From an uncultured Collinsella sp. (lineage in GTDB: Bacteria > Actinomycetota > Coriobacteriia > Coriobacteriales > Coriobacteriaceae), in NCBI GenBank assembly GCA_900551365.1, contig URVZ01000028.1, positions 1 to 19,071 on the forward strand: a DNA stretch of 19,071 nt. The letters are read 5' to 3'. The number at the start of each line of letters is the position of its first letter. The stretch's first letter is position 1. Under the pieces are notes generated by a model. It saw nothing but the letters and a program-made list of their open reading frames with translations. It had not been told where the DNA came from and made no database searches. The position numbers were made by a program, and so were the translations under genes. Shown in pieces: positions 1 through 8,369 of this stretch.

Positions 1-774
1 GGCCGCCTGCGCCAGCTCGTCAAAACCCGTGGTATAGCGGGCAACGAACTCGTGGTCGTACAGGCCCTCGGCAATGAGCAGATGCGCAATGCCCAGCAGC
101 AAGGCCAGGTCGCAGCCCGGGCGCACGCGCAGCCAGCGGTCGGCAAGCGCAGCCGAGCCACTGCGCCGGGGGTCGACCACGATAATCTTCGCCCCACGCC
201 GGCGCGCATCGTTGAGCGCATCGACGGCCCCCATCGTCGACGAATCCACCAGTGAACGCCCTAGGTACATGATGCAGTCGGTATGTGCCAGGTCGGAGGC
301 GGGGCTATAGCCCAGGCTGCGCTCCCAACCGGTAAGTCGGCTTACCTCGCAGGCGCCATCGGCACCGTACACGTTGGGCGAGCCCAGCGCATGCATAAAA
401 CGATAGGCCCAGTAGCGGTCGAACGAGGGCACGCCGAGTGTCATGCCCAGCGCACGAGGCCCGCACTCGTCAACAATCCCCCCAAGGCGCGCCGCGATCT
501 CCAAAAACGCCTCATCCCAGGAAATCGCATCGAACCCCGAGCCATCAGCTCGGCGGCGCATGGGATGCAAAATCCGGTCGCGCTCGTCAAACGGCATGGA
601 CAGGCGATGCCGCCCGCGGGAGCACAGGGCACGCGCCGCGCACGGATGCCCCGCAACCGGCAGCTCAGCCACCACACGCCCATCCTCAACATGGGCCGCA
701 AAGGCGCAATCGGCATAGCATCCCCCGCATGTGGTCACCACGGCGCGACCGTCACGCTTCACAGCAGATGCCAT
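1..774 (-). CDS. molybdopterin oxidoreductase (DMSO reductase family, formate dehydrogenase-like), 3' end outside window
   Basis: This is an open minus-strand frame of 258 codons running off the left edge, so the C-terminus is missing. The N-terminus has a [4Fe-4S] pattern, C16-x2-C19-x3-C23 with C51, as in FdhF. Residues around 131-142 (GSPNVYGADGAC) align with the FdhF stretch that ends in selenocysteine, which puts Cys142 at the metal-ligand position. VVDPRRS at about 199-205 is a typical molybdopterin-binding segment. FdhF Lys44 corresponds to Arg53 here. The ATG at 774 is preceded by AAAGGGG at a spacing of 8 nt. An in-frame ATG at 792 has no ribosome binding site. The gene lies 122 nt downstream of focA, past a hairpin. 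Formate dehydrogenase is suggested by context, but the family also reduces thiosulfate, polysulfide and other substrates, so the substrate is open. Confidence 0.85.
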   Translation of the reverse strand, partial: MASAVKRDGRAVVTTCGGCYADCAFAAHVEDGRVVAELPVAGHPCAARALCSRGRHRLSMPFDERDRILHPMRRRADGSGFDAISWDEAFLEIAARLGGIVDECGPRALGMTLGVPSFDRYWAYRFMHALGSPNVYGADGACEVSRLTGWERSLGYSPASDLAHTDCIMYLGRSLVDSSTMGAVDALNDARRRGAKIIVVDPRRSGSAALADRWLRVRPGCDLALLLGIAHLLIAEGLYDHEFVARYTTGFDELAQAA

Positions 775-843
775 CTCGATTACCCCTTTCATCAGCCAAA
801 CACAACAGGCCAACAGCCCGACAACGAGCCCCAGACCCAAATA

Positions 844-874
844 GCCTCCCGCGCGGCAACGCCCCGCGGGAGGC
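844..874 (-). terminator. hairpin between focA and the downstream oxidoreductase
   Basis: A perfect 10-bp GC-rich stem (844-853 with 865-874, arm GCCTCCCGCG) with an 11-nt loop lies 22 nt after the focA stop. On the minus strand it is followed by TATTTGGG, a short and imperfect U-tract. It may terminate or attenuate the formate hydrogenlyase operon, leaving partial read-through into the next gene. Confidence 0.5.
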
Positions 875-896
875 CCAACGTCAAACAGACGGTACC

Positions 897-1736
897 TTAC
901 GCCTCGGACTTCTTGGCGTAGACAAACCAGTAGCCGAGCGCGATCAGAACCGCGCCGCCCACGATGTTGCCCAGCGTGGCGGCGGACAAGTTAAACGCAA
1001 TGCCCGCAGCGTTGAGCGCATCGGCGCCGGCGACGTCGGCACCATAGCCGCACGCGTGCATCACGGCACCCATAGGCAAAAAGTACATGTTGGCGACGCA
1101 GTGCTCAAAACCGCAGGCCACAAAGGCGGCGATGGGCAGCAGAATGCCCACAACCTTATCGACCACGGTCTTGCCGGCGGTACCGATCCACACGGCAAGG
1201 CACACAAAGATGTTGCACAGGATGCCGCGGAAGAAGATCGTCACCCAGTCGATCGTCACCTTGCCGGCGGCGACGCTCACCATGGAATTGGCGACCGCCT
1301 CGCCGTTGAGCTTACAGATGCCGGCCATGTACACCAAAAAGACGATGAACAGAGCACCGACAAAATTGCCGACCCACACGACGACCCATGCCTTAAGCAT
1401 CTGGACCAAGGTGATCTTTTTGCTCTTGAGCGCGCAGACCATAAGCGAATTGCCGGTGAACAGCTCAGCGCCGCACACCAGCACCAGCACCAGGCCCAGG
1501 CAAAAGCACAGGCCGCCCACGACGCGCTGGGCACCCCAGCCCAGCGTGCTGTCGCTCAAAAACACCGTAAAAAACAGGCCGCCGAAGGCGATAAACGCGC
1601 CGGCGAACATTGCCAACAGAAAGGCCTTAGCGACCGGCAGGTTAGCCTTGGTCACGCCGGCGGCCTCGGTCTTGGCCTCGATCGCGGCGGGCGCCAGGCA
1701 ATCGGGAGCGGGATATTCTGCCTTGGAATCTGCCAT
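897..1736 (-). CDS. focA: formate/nitrite transporter family channel (FocA-like)
   Basis: A 279-residue membrane protein of the FNT family, which forms pentameric channels for formate and related small anions. Several hydrophobic helices are visible from about residue 38 to the end. The family signature AELFTGNSLM is at 90-99. The central histidine lies in GFEHCVANMYF (His212), matching E. coli FocA His209. I chose the ATG at 1736 because it gives the usual length and has AGGAAAG upstream. A TTG 33 bases further upstream would only add a poorly conserved leader. The gene is 39 nt after the hydrogenase protease, at the end of the hydrogenlyase cluster. E. coli hyf also ends with a FocA-type gene (focB). 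It probably supplies formate to FdhF or releases it. Confidence 0.93.
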   Translation of the reverse strand: MADSKAEYPAPDCLAPAAIEAKTEAAGVTKANLPVAKAFLLAMFAGAFIAFGGLFFTVFLSDSTLGWGAQRVVGGLCFCLGLVLVLVCGAELFTGNSLMVCALKSKKITLVQMLKAWVVVWVGNFVGALFIVFLVYMAGICKLNGEAVANSMVSVAAGKVTIDWVTIFFRGILCNIFVCLAVWIGTAGKTVVDKVVGILLPIAAFVACGFEHCVANMYFLPMGAVMHACGYGADVAGADALNAAGIAFNLSAATLGNIVGGAVLIALGYWFVYAKKSEA

Positions 1737-1775
1737 GTCAATCACTTCTTTCCTAATCAGCAGGGACAAGCGCTC

Positions 1776-2279
1776 CTATAGCTCCTGCCCCAAGCGGACA
1801 AAGTGGGAAAAGTCGTTGGCGGCCACGGCGTCATACACGGCGTCGACGGCCTCAAAGACCTCCGGGGACATGGGGTTATAGAACTCCGTATCGCCCGGCT
1901 GAATCCCTATGAAGACGATATCTTCGCACGATTGCTCGATTTCTTCGATCAGAATCGACAAGGGAAGCGAATGCGTGGTGAACATCGACTTGCGGGCCAC
2001 GTCACGTTTGTCGAGCAAGCGGATGGCGCCGACGGGCAGCGCCATGTCGGCGGCATCGACCAACACCAGGCGCGGCGGACGCTCGCGCTTGACCTCGATG
2101 ATGTCGTCCTCGGGCGTTTGCCCACCGTCGATGGTGTACCAACCGGCGATGGGCGCGTCCTCCATCTTTTTGGAGAGCACGGGGCCGGCGGCATCGTCGG
2201 CGCGCAGCACGCTTCCCGCCGTGAGCACAATGCCCGCAAACGGGGCGCCGTTCACACGGCCATCCACAACGCGACCCAT
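1776..2279 (-). CDS. hycI: HycI-type [NiFe]-hydrogenase maturation endopeptidase
   Basis: A 167-residue protein of the M52 hydrogenase maturation protease family, most like HycI, which cleaves the C-terminal extension of the HycE/HyfG large subunit after nickel insertion. The nickel-sensing residues are visible: Asp29 (in RADDAAGP), Asp75 (in VDAADM) and His103 (in TTHSLPL), matching HycI Asp16, Asp62 and His90. IDGGQTPEDD and FIGIQPGDTEFYNPM are also HycI-like. The usual G-N motif before the first Asp is altered (LTAGSVLRADD), and the N-terminus is about 13 residues longer than in E. coli. The start overlaps the hyfJ stop by one base (TAATG), suggesting translational coupling. Its substrate is probably HyfG in the same operon. 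Confidence 0.92.
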   Translation of the reverse strand: MGRVVDGRVNGAPFAGIVLTAGSVLRADDAAGPVLSKKMEDAPIAGWYTIDGGQTPEDDIIEVKRERPPRLVLVDAADMALPVGAIRLLDKRDVARKSMFTTHSLPLSILIEEIEQSCEDIVFIGIQPGDTEFYNPMSPEVFEAVDAVYDAVAANDFSHFVRLGQEL

Positions 2280-2860
2280 TACTGTAGCCTCCCCGTCAGA
2301 TACACGCCCGACACATCGCGCACGCGCTCAACCAGATCGCGAAACTTCATTAAGAACGCGACCTGCTGGGCATGCAGGCCAAAGTCGTCATCGAACACCG
2401 AGATGCCGGCCTTGGCCGAACCGCGAAAACCGCGATCGTCGAGCAGCGTGTCGCAGGCCTCGAGCAGCGACGGCACCGCCGCCTTGTCGAGCTGGCACTC
2501 GCCAAAGGAGCGGATGGCCTCGAACTTGGTCTTGGCCTCCCCCTCCGGCAGCGCGTCGACGAGCGAATAGAACACGTTCACCGGCACCGACAGGCGCGGC
2601 TCAAAGCAGTCGAGCACGCCGGTGTGGTGGCCCACGGCGAGCGTGTAGTACAGCACGTCGCAGGCCTCCTGGGGAACGTCTTCCTCGGTCTCCACAAACT
2701 TACGCGTGAGCTCATAGAAGACCACCTGGTCGGGCGCGTGGCCCAGGCAGGGGTCGGCGACGCCTTCGGCAGCCTCGTCGCTTGCGCGCGAGGCATCGCC
2801 AAAAGAGCCGCCGAGCATGCCGGGACCCGCAAAGTAACCAGAGCGGTCCGTGAGCTCCAT
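2279..2860 (-). CDS. hyfJ: formate hydrogenlyase maturation protein, HycH/HyfJ family
   Basis: A 193-residue protein of the HycH/HyfJ family, an accessory factor for assembly of the hydrogenlyase large subunit; its biochemical role is poorly defined. The match to HycH is clear from about residue 45, in DQVVFYELTRKFVE and LYYTLAVGHHTGVLDC. E. coli HycH and HyfJ are about 136 residues. This one has an extra, Gly- and acid-rich segment of about 43 residues at the N-terminus and a longer middle. The ATG at 2860 directly follows the hyfI stop with no spacer, and the GGAGG binding site lies inside the end of hyfI, 8 nt from the start. The context (hyfI before, hycI after) fits a maturation role. 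Confidence 0.9.
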   Translation of the reverse strand: MELTDRSGYFAGPGMLGGSFGDASRASDEAAEGVADPCLGHAPDQVVFYELTRKFVETEEDVPQEACDVLYYTLAVGHHTGVLDCFEPRLSVPVNVFYSLVDALPEGEAKTKFEAIRSFGECQLDKAAVPSLLEACDTLLDDRGFRGSAKAGISVFDDDFGLHAQQVAFLMKFRDLVERVRDVSGVYLTGRLQ

Positions 2861-3643
2861 CTAGCGACCTCCGGCCAGCACCAGATCCTGCAGCGCCGAG
2901 TACACCTCAACGCGGCGAGGATCGTCCTGCTTATCGATGAGCAGCGCCATGGCACCGCGGATATCGCCCTTGGGCGCGCCCTCGAGCGTATCCATAAACT
3001 CGTTGGCCAGGTCGCGGCCGTAACGGTAGCCGCTCATGGCGCGAGCCTCGCGCTCGATGGCAACGCGCAGCTTGTACGGCACGCCGGGGTGCAGGATATC
3101 GGCCTGCTCGCCGGCGGCCTCCACCGTGGTCTCGGCATGGAGCTTTTGGTCCAGCAGACCGAGCGCCATGGCAAAGCCGTAGACGGTCTGCGCGGGGCTG
3201 GGCGGGCAGCCGGGGATATAGACATCGACCGGCAAGATCTTGTCCGTGCCACCCCAGACGCAGTAGTTGTCGTAGAAGATGCCGCCGGTGCAGCCACACG
3301 CGCCATAGGACACCACGATCTTGGGATCGGGTGCGGCCTCAAAGGCGCGCAGGGCCGGCATGCGCATGGCACGCGTCACGGCACCGGTGTACAGCAGCAC
3401 ATCGGCGTGACGGGGCGAGGGCACGACCTTGATGCCAAAGCGCTCGACGTCAAAGACGGGCGTGATGGAACCGAAGATCTCGATCTCGCAGCCGTTGCAG
3501 CCGCCGCAGTCAACACGGTAGACGTACACCGAGCGCTTGATCTTCTTAAGAAGGGTCGCCTTGGCCTTCTCGATGCTCTCGTCGAGCTCGATCTTGGTCG
3601 GGCGGTACTGAAGCCGCTCGGGCAAAAGCGTGGGTTCGGCCAT
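2861..3643 (-). CDS. hyfI: hydrogenase-4 small-type subunit HyfI (NuoB/HycG family)
   Basis: A 260-residue NuoB-like iron-sulfur subunit that passes electrons to the nickel-iron site of HyfG on the cytoplasmic side of the membrane. The four cysteines expected for the proximal [4Fe-4S] cluster are visible: C49 and C52 (CNGCE), C116 (GACGCTGG) and C146 (PGCPP). Length is close to E. coli HyfI and HycG (about 252-255). The residues after about 175 form a charged tail. No Tat signal is present, as expected for a cytoplasmic hydrogenlyase. The start at 3643 has AAGGAGGAG upstream and lies 2 nt after the hyfH stop. Confidence 0.95.
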   Translation of the reverse strand: MAEPTLLPERLQYRPTKIELDESIEKAKATLLKKIKRSVYVYRVDCGGCNGCEIEIFGSITPVFDVERFGIKVVPSPRHADVLLYTGAVTRAMRMPALRAFEAAPDPKIVVSYGACGCTGGIFYDNYCVWGGTDKILPVDVYIPGCPPSPAQTVYGFAMALGLLDQKLHAETTVEAAGEQADILHPGVPYKLRVAIEREARAMSGYRYGRDLANEFMDTLEGAPKGDIRGAMALLIDKQDDPRRVEVYSALQDLVLAGGR

Positions 3644-3645
3644 GG

Positions 3646-4362
3646 TTACTCCTCCTTCGTATCAAAATCCATGATGATGCCCTCGACCGGTGCAGGTCCA
3701 GCGGGGATCTCGGGCGCATCGGGGTTGAGCTCGCGGTCGATATACTCCGGGTTCACGCCGTGGCCGCCCAGATACTCCATGCCGGGACCCTGGGGCTCGC
3801 CGGACGCAAGCGTCTCGTTGGCAGCCATGCCGGCAGCGTTGCCGGTCTTTACGGCCGAGGCGGCGCGCAGGGCGTCGAGCTCGCGCTTGCACTCCTGGCA
3901 CATACCGACGGTACGGGCGGCCTGCTCGGCCTCCATGCCGCCGGCCTTTTGCAGCAAGCGCTTGGCGTAGTCGATCTCCTTGTGCGGGGCAAACGGCTTG
4001 CCGCAACGCGAGCAGTGCTCGAGCGTATAGACGCTCTTGCTGGTGAGGTCGTCCTTGCTCATGACGGCCAGCTCAAACTCCTCGGTGAGCTTGATAGCCT
4101 CCATGGGGCAGGCTTCCTCGCAACGGCCGCAGAAAATGCAGCGACCGTAGTCGATCGACCAGGTGATGGTATCGGCCGCAAGGTCGGTGTCCATGCGAAT
4201 GGCATCGGCCGGGCACGCCACGCCGCAGGCACCGCAGGCGATGCAGAGCTCGGCATTGTGCTCGGGCTTGCCGCGCATGTCCTTGTTGGTGGGGAACGGC
4301 GCAAACGGGTACTTGACCGTCGCGTCGCCGGCCTTGGCGTTGACCTTCCAAAGCTTCAGCAT
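3646..4362 (-). CDS. hyfH: hydrogenase-4 component H, two-cluster ferredoxin subunit (HyfH/HycF, NuoI-like)
   Basis: A 238-residue NuoI-like electron-transfer subunit. It has two [4Fe-4S] motifs: C40, C43, C46, C50 and C75, C78, C81, C85. Two further Cys pairs, C117-x2-C120 (CSRCGKPFAP) and C155-x2-C158 (CQECKR), could bind a metal such as zinc; that is inference. The C-terminal 70 residues are Gly-, Pro- and acid-rich and have no motif I recognise; E. coli HyfH is only about 180 residues. The ATG at 4362 was chosen because it begins MLKLWKVN, one base after the hyfG stop, with AGGAGG 9 nt upstream. A longer frame upstream to 4485 is the hyfG coding region read in another frame. Confidence 0.94.
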   Translation of the reverse strand: MLKLWKVNAKAGDATVKYPFAPFPTNKDMRGKPEHNAELCIACGACGVACPADAIRMDTDLAADTITWSIDYGRCIFCGRCEEACPMEAIKLTEEFELAVMSKDDLTSKSVYTLEHCSRCGKPFAPHKEIDYAKRLLQKAGGMEAEQAARTVGMCQECKRELDALRAASAVKTGNAAGMAANETLASGEPQGPGMEYLGGHGVNPEYIDRELNPDAPEIPAGPAPVEGIIMDFDTKEE

Positions 4363-4363
4363 A

Positions 4364-6136
4364 TTAGAGCGCCTCCTCATCGAGCGGGGCGGCCATGGTG
4401 CCCTCGCCCGCAAGCGGCGACTTGTCGCGCCAGACGTTTTCGAACTGCTCCTTGTCGAGCACGTGGTCGCGCTTGGCGGCGACATCGGTCACCGTCACGC
4501 GGTCGGTGCAGGAGTAGCACGGGTCGAGCGAACCGACGATCAGCGCAGCGTCGCCCACGGTGTTGCCGCGGAACATGTAGCGCAGGACCGGCCAGTTGCT
4601 GTACGTGGCGGCCTTGGCGCGCCAGCGGTAGCACTTCTGGTTATTGCCGAGCATGGCCCAGTGCACGTCCTCGCCGCGCGGCGCCTCGGTGGCGCCGATG
4701 GCGTACTTGTGCGGGGTGTACTCCCAATCCGTGGTGAGGATGGGGCCCGACGGGCAGTTCTCGAGCATGGTCTCGATCATGTCGATCGAATCGTAGACCT
4801 CCTGGATGCGAACGGCGGTACGGCCGAAGGCATCGCAGGTGTCTGCCGTGGCAGCATGCATCTTTTGGACGTCCGGATCGGCGTAGCCGTCGAAGGGATG
4901 GTCAAAGCGCACGTCGCGGGCATAGCCCGAGCCACGCATGAGCGGGCCGACCGGCGAGAAGTCGCGTGCGATCTTGCGGTCTAGAATGCCGATACCGCTC
5001 GTACGCTCGATAAAGTTGGGCGTGGAGAGCAAGACGTCGACGAGTTCCTGAACCTCGGAGCGCAGCTGGTGAATGGTCGTGAGCGTGGAGAGCTTCTGCT
5101 CGGCCAAAATGTCGCGACGCACGCCGCCGATCACGTTGAGGCCGTAGGTCTTGCGGTGACCGGAGAGCTTCTCGGCCAGGTCCATGGACTTCTCGCGGAC
5201 GCGGAAGAACTGCTGGAAGCCGGAGTCGAAGCCCGTGTAGTGCGACGCCAGGCCAATGTTGAGCAGATGCGAGTGCAGGCGCTCGACCTCAAGCATGATG
5301 GCGCGGATGTACTGAGCGCGCGGCGGGACATGAATGCCCTGGGCGCGCTCGACGGCCTCGGCATAGGCCACCGAGTGGGCGCAGCCGCAGATGCCGCAGA
5401 TACGGTCGGCGAGGAACGTCACGGCGTCATAGTTCAGGCGCGTCTCGGCGACCTTCTCCATGCCGCGGTGCACGTAGAACAGACGGTAGTCGGCATCGAC
5501 GATCGTCTCGCCCTCGACGAACAGGCGGAAGTGGCCAGGCTCGTCGGAGGTAATGTGCAGCGGGCCCATGGGGACGAGCGTGGTCTCCTTGCCCTTGGTG
5601 TCGGCCAAGAACTCGTAGTTTTCCATGTCGCTCGCGGGAGCGGGACGGAAACGGTAATCCATGGAGTCCTTGCGCAGCGGGTACAGGCCGCTGGGCCAGT
5701 CATCGGGCAGTACCAGGCGGCGACGGTCGGGCAGACCCTCGGGGATCAGGCCGAACATGTCGCGCAGCTCGCGCTCGCCCCACACGCAGGCGGGGACGAA
5801 CGGCGTCACGGACGGGAACGTCATCTTGGCGGGATCGACCTCGGTGCGCACGGTCACCCAGCCGGGGTCCTCCCCCTCCATGGAGATGACGTAGTACACG
5901 GCGTAACGGCCGCACAGGCTGCGCTCATCGTTGCCGATGATCACGGGAATCCAGCCGTAGCGCTCGTAGTACAGGTAGTGGACGGCCTCGGGCAGCTTGT
6001 CCTGCTTGACGGTGATCGTCAGCTGGTCCTCGCACTGCCACTCGACCTTCTCGATGCAGCCCGGAACGGCGCGGCGCAGGGCCTCGACATGGCTCTCGCA
6101 GCGACGGGCATACACCTTGTTCTCAGTTTCAATCAT
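4364..6136 (-). CDS. hyfG: hydrogenase-4 large subunit with fused NuoC-like domain (HyfG/HycE)
   Basis: The 590-residue catalytic subunit of the group 4 [NiFe] hydrogenase. Residues 1 to about 165 form a NuoC-like domain; the rest is NuoD/HycE-like. Both nickel-binding motifs are intact: RICGICGCAH (C247, C250, His254) and DPCYSCTDR (C540, C543). After Arg546 there is a 44-residue tail, which a HycI-type protease would be expected to remove; in HycE the corresponding tail is 32 residues. The matching protease is encoded four genes downstream. E. coli HyfG and HycE are about 570 residues. Start at 6136, with GGTGGAG upstream, 3 nt after the hyfF stop. The protein evolves H2 from electrons delivered through HyfI. 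Confidence 0.96.
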   Translation of the reverse strand: MIETENKVYARRCESHVEALRRAVPGCIEKVEWQCEDQLTITVKQDKLPEAVHYLYYERYGWIPVIIGNDERSLCGRYAVYYVISMEGEDPGWVTVRTEVDPAKMTFPSVTPFVPACVWGERELRDMFGLIPEGLPDRRRLVLPDDWPSGLYPLRKDSMDYRFRPAPASDMENYEFLADTKGKETTLVPMGPLHITSDEPGHFRLFVEGETIVDADYRLFYVHRGMEKVAETRLNYDAVTFLADRICGICGCAHSVAYAEAVERAQGIHVPPRAQYIRAIMLEVERLHSHLLNIGLASHYTGFDSGFQQFFRVREKSMDLAEKLSGHRKTYGLNVIGGVRRDILAEQKLSTLTTIHQLRSEVQELVDVLLSTPNFIERTSGIGILDRKIARDFSPVGPLMRGSGYARDVRFDHPFDGYADPDVQKMHAATADTCDAFGRTAVRIQEVYDSIDMIETMLENCPSGPILTTDWEYTPHKYAIGATEAPRGEDVHWAMLGNNQKCYRWRAKAATYSNWPVLRYMFRGNTVGDAALIVGSLDPCYSCTDRVTVTDVAAKRDHVLDKEQFENVWRDKSPLAGEGTMAAPLDEEAL

Positions 6137-6139
6137 TCG

Positions 6140-7699
6140 TTACTCCACCTCGCTCTGAGCGGTCTCGGTACCGAACACAGCGCGGTACATCGGCGTCGCG
6201 TGAAGTTCCTCGGTGCTCTGCTCGAGCACGATGCCGGTCGCGGTCTCCACACCGTGCACGAGAGGCAGCGGGGTGGCGATGCCAAACCACAAGATCATGA
6301 CAGCCAGGATGATTTCGGGGATAAGCATGAGCGCCGGGGCCTCATGCTTGCCCATGCCCTGGGGCGCATGGCCGAATACCGACTTGAGTGCGATGCGGGT
6401 GAGCGCGGAGATGGCCACGGTAAGACCGAGGGCGACCACGACGACCAGCCACATGGGACCGGCGGTAACACCGGCGACAAAAGTCAGGAACTCGGAGATA
6501 AACATGCCAAAGGGCGGGAAGGCACCAAGACCGAGCAGCGCCAGGACGGCGAGCGCGGCGGTTGCGGGGGCAACCTCGACGACACCCTGAATCTTAGCCA
6601 GGCTACGCGTGCCAAAGGCGTGCTGGATATTACCGGACACGCAGAAGGCAAGCGTCTTGGTAAAGCCGTGGAACACGCAGTGCAGCAGGGCCGCAGCGAT
6701 ACCCAGCGGGCCACCGATACCCAGGCACAGGGCGATAACGCCCACGTTCTCCACAGACGAGTACGCAAAGCGGCGCTTGAGGTCGTCCTGGCGAAACATC
6801 GAAAGTGCCGCCACCAAAATGGACAGCGTGCCGACGATCAGCAGCAAAAGCTGCGGATACTCGGCACCCACGGCCTGGATGGTAAAGCCATAGAAGCGCA
6901 TGATCACAAGCATGGCGCACTTAAGCAGCACGCCCGAGAGCAGAGCCGAGACAGGGCTCGGGGCCTGGGAGTGGGCATCGGGCAGCCAAGTGTGCATGGG
7001 GAACAGGCCGGCCTTGGTGCCAAAGCCGATCACGATAAACGCAAAGGCGAGGCGCATGAGCGTCGGATCGAACTGGTCGGCATACGGCAGCACGCACGAC
7101 AGGAATGCGGCCTCGTGGGCGTTGGGAATCACGTCGGCGGCGTTGGCGTAAATCAGCAGCGTACCGAACAGGCCAAAGGCCACGCCGGCGGTGCAGACCA
7201 TCGCATACTTCCAAGAAGCCTCGAGGGCCGTCTTGTTCTTGTAGATACCCACGAGGAACACGGTGGAAAGCGTGGTTGCCTCCACGGCGGCCCACGTGAG
7301 GATCATGTTGTTGGACAGGCACGCGAGCAGCATGGTGAACACGAACAGGCTAAACAGCGCAAAATACTGCTTGGCGCGCTCGGCGGGCATGGAGCCCTCC
7401 TCGATATCGGCCTTTACATAGGGCAGCGAGAACAGCCCCGTAAGAAAACCGATAAAGCCGATGAGCAGCACAAAGATGGCGCCCAGCGAATCGAGGTGGA
7501 ACCACAGGCCAAGAGCGCTCGCGGTGTCGCCGCTCGTAAGGACGTCACCGGCCGTCATAATCGACAGCACCAGGACGGCTGCGACGGAGACCAGGTTGAG
7601 ACCGGCAAACACGTTATAGGACGTGTTCTTGGGCATAAACGCCATGACCAGCGAGAACACCAAAGGAGTCGCGAGCAGGGCGAGAATCAACGTTTCCAT
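6140..7699 (-). CDS. hyfF: hydrogenase-4 component F, antiporter-like membrane subunit
   Basis: A 519-residue, highly hydrophobic protein of the Mrp antiporter/NuoL-M-N family. Residues expected for proton movement are visible: Glu140 (TWAAVE), Lys229 (FGTKAGLFPMHTWLPDAH) and Lys260, with a YSSVEN histidine-equivalent loop further on. Length is close to E. coli HyfF (526). HyfF is absent from the smaller FHL-1 (Hyc) complex and is one mark of the FHL-2 type, which is proposed to pump more ions. Start at 7699, with GAGGGGG upstream, 3 nt after hyfE. That it actually translocates ions here is inference. Confidence 0.94.
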   Translation of the reverse strand: METLILALLATPLVFSLVMAFMPKNTSYNVFAGLNLVSVAAVLVLSIMTAGDVLTSGDTASALGLWFHLDSLGAIFVLLIGFIGFLTGLFSLPYVKADIEEGSMPAERAKQYFALFSLFVFTMLLACLSNNMILTWAAVEATTLSTVFLVGIYKNKTALEASWKYAMVCTAGVAFGLFGTLLIYANAADVIPNAHEAAFLSCVLPYADQFDPTLMRLAFAFIVIGFGTKAGLFPMHTWLPDAHSQAPSPVSALLSGVLLKCAMLVIMRFYGFTIQAVGAEYPQLLLLIVGTLSILVAALSMFRQDDLKRRFAYSSVENVGVIALCLGIGGPLGIAAALLHCVFHGFTKTLAFCVSGNIQHAFGTRSLAKIQGVVEVAPATAALAVLALLGLGAFPPFGMFISEFLTFVAGVTAGPMWLVVVVALGLTVAISALTRIALKSVFGHAPQGMGKHEAPALMLIPEIILAVMILWFGIATPLPLVHGVETATGIVLEQSTEELHATPMYRAVFGTETAQSEVE

Positions 7700-7702
7700 G
7701 GA

Positions 7703-8356
7703 CTACCCCCTCAGCTCGGACAGGTCGCGCGCATCGAGCGAGTGGGAGTCGTCCCAAATGCGACGCACGACGATGGACATGATGATGACGGCAAAGATGG
7801 CGTCGGTGGCGATACCGATCTCGATGATCTCGGGAGCGGTGGGGGCCAAAAGCGCGAGCGTCACATGGCTGCCGTTTTCCATAAGGCAGTATCCAAAGAT
7901 CTGCTTCATGATGTTGCGCTGCGAGATGATGCAGGTGAGGCCCACAAAGAAGTGAGCGAAGCTAATGGCGAGCGCAGGCGTTGCGACCTCAGCCGTGGGC
8001 AGGCTGATCTGCGTCACGACGGCAAAGCAAATCGCGACCTCGACGGCGATGATGCAAATAGCCCATGCGGGCTTAAGGCCGGCCTTGAGCGATGCGTCGC
8101 TCGGCTCGCCCATCTTCTTGTATGCGCGGTTGAGGATGTAAGGGACCAGGACGACCTTAGTGATAAAGGCAGATCCAGCCCACATAAGCAGCTCCTGCGC
8201 ACCGGTAGTGGCACCGAGCGTGGCGAGAAGCCCCACGAGCACCAGCGACTGCACCGCATACCAGTTGATGGCATGTTTGATGTTCTTGGAAACGACCACC
8301 ATGGTGGACGTAACGATCAGAAGGCCGCCAAGGATGTTGACGATCGAATAACCCAT
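7703..8356 (-). CDS. hyfE: hydrogenase-4 component E, membrane subunit
   Basis: A 217-residue hydrophobic protein, almost identical in length to E. coli HyfE (216). Its N-terminal half resembles NuoK (short helices, with an SAFITKVVLVPYIL segment near residues 82-95). It lies between two antiporter-like genes, as in E. coli hyf. It is expected to be part of the membrane arm of the hydrogenlyase. A clear AGGAGG precedes the ATG at 8356, which is 13 nt after the hyfD stop. Confidence 0.93.
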   Translation of the reverse strand: MGYSIVNILGGLLIVTSTMVVVSKNIKHAINWYAVQSLVLVGLLATLGATTGAQELLMWAGSAFITKVVLVPYILNRAYKKMGEPSDASLKAGLKPAWAICIIAVEVAICFAVVTQISLPTAEVATPALAISFAHFFVGLTCIISQRNIMKQIFGYCLMENGSHVTLALLAPTAPEIIEIGIATDAIFAVIIMSIVVRRIWDDSHSLDARDLSELRG

Positions 8357-8369
8357 GTCGTTCTACCTC

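Noticed and set aside
438..1781. Plus-strand open frame opposite focA and the start of the partial oxidoreductase
   Set aside because: Antisense to FocA, whose signatures are clear; its translation is a Gln/His-rich artefact.
4363..4485. Upstream extension of hyfH to 4485
   Set aside because: The extra residues come from the hyfG coding region in another frame. The ATG at 4362 has a ribosome binding site and the family's N-terminus.
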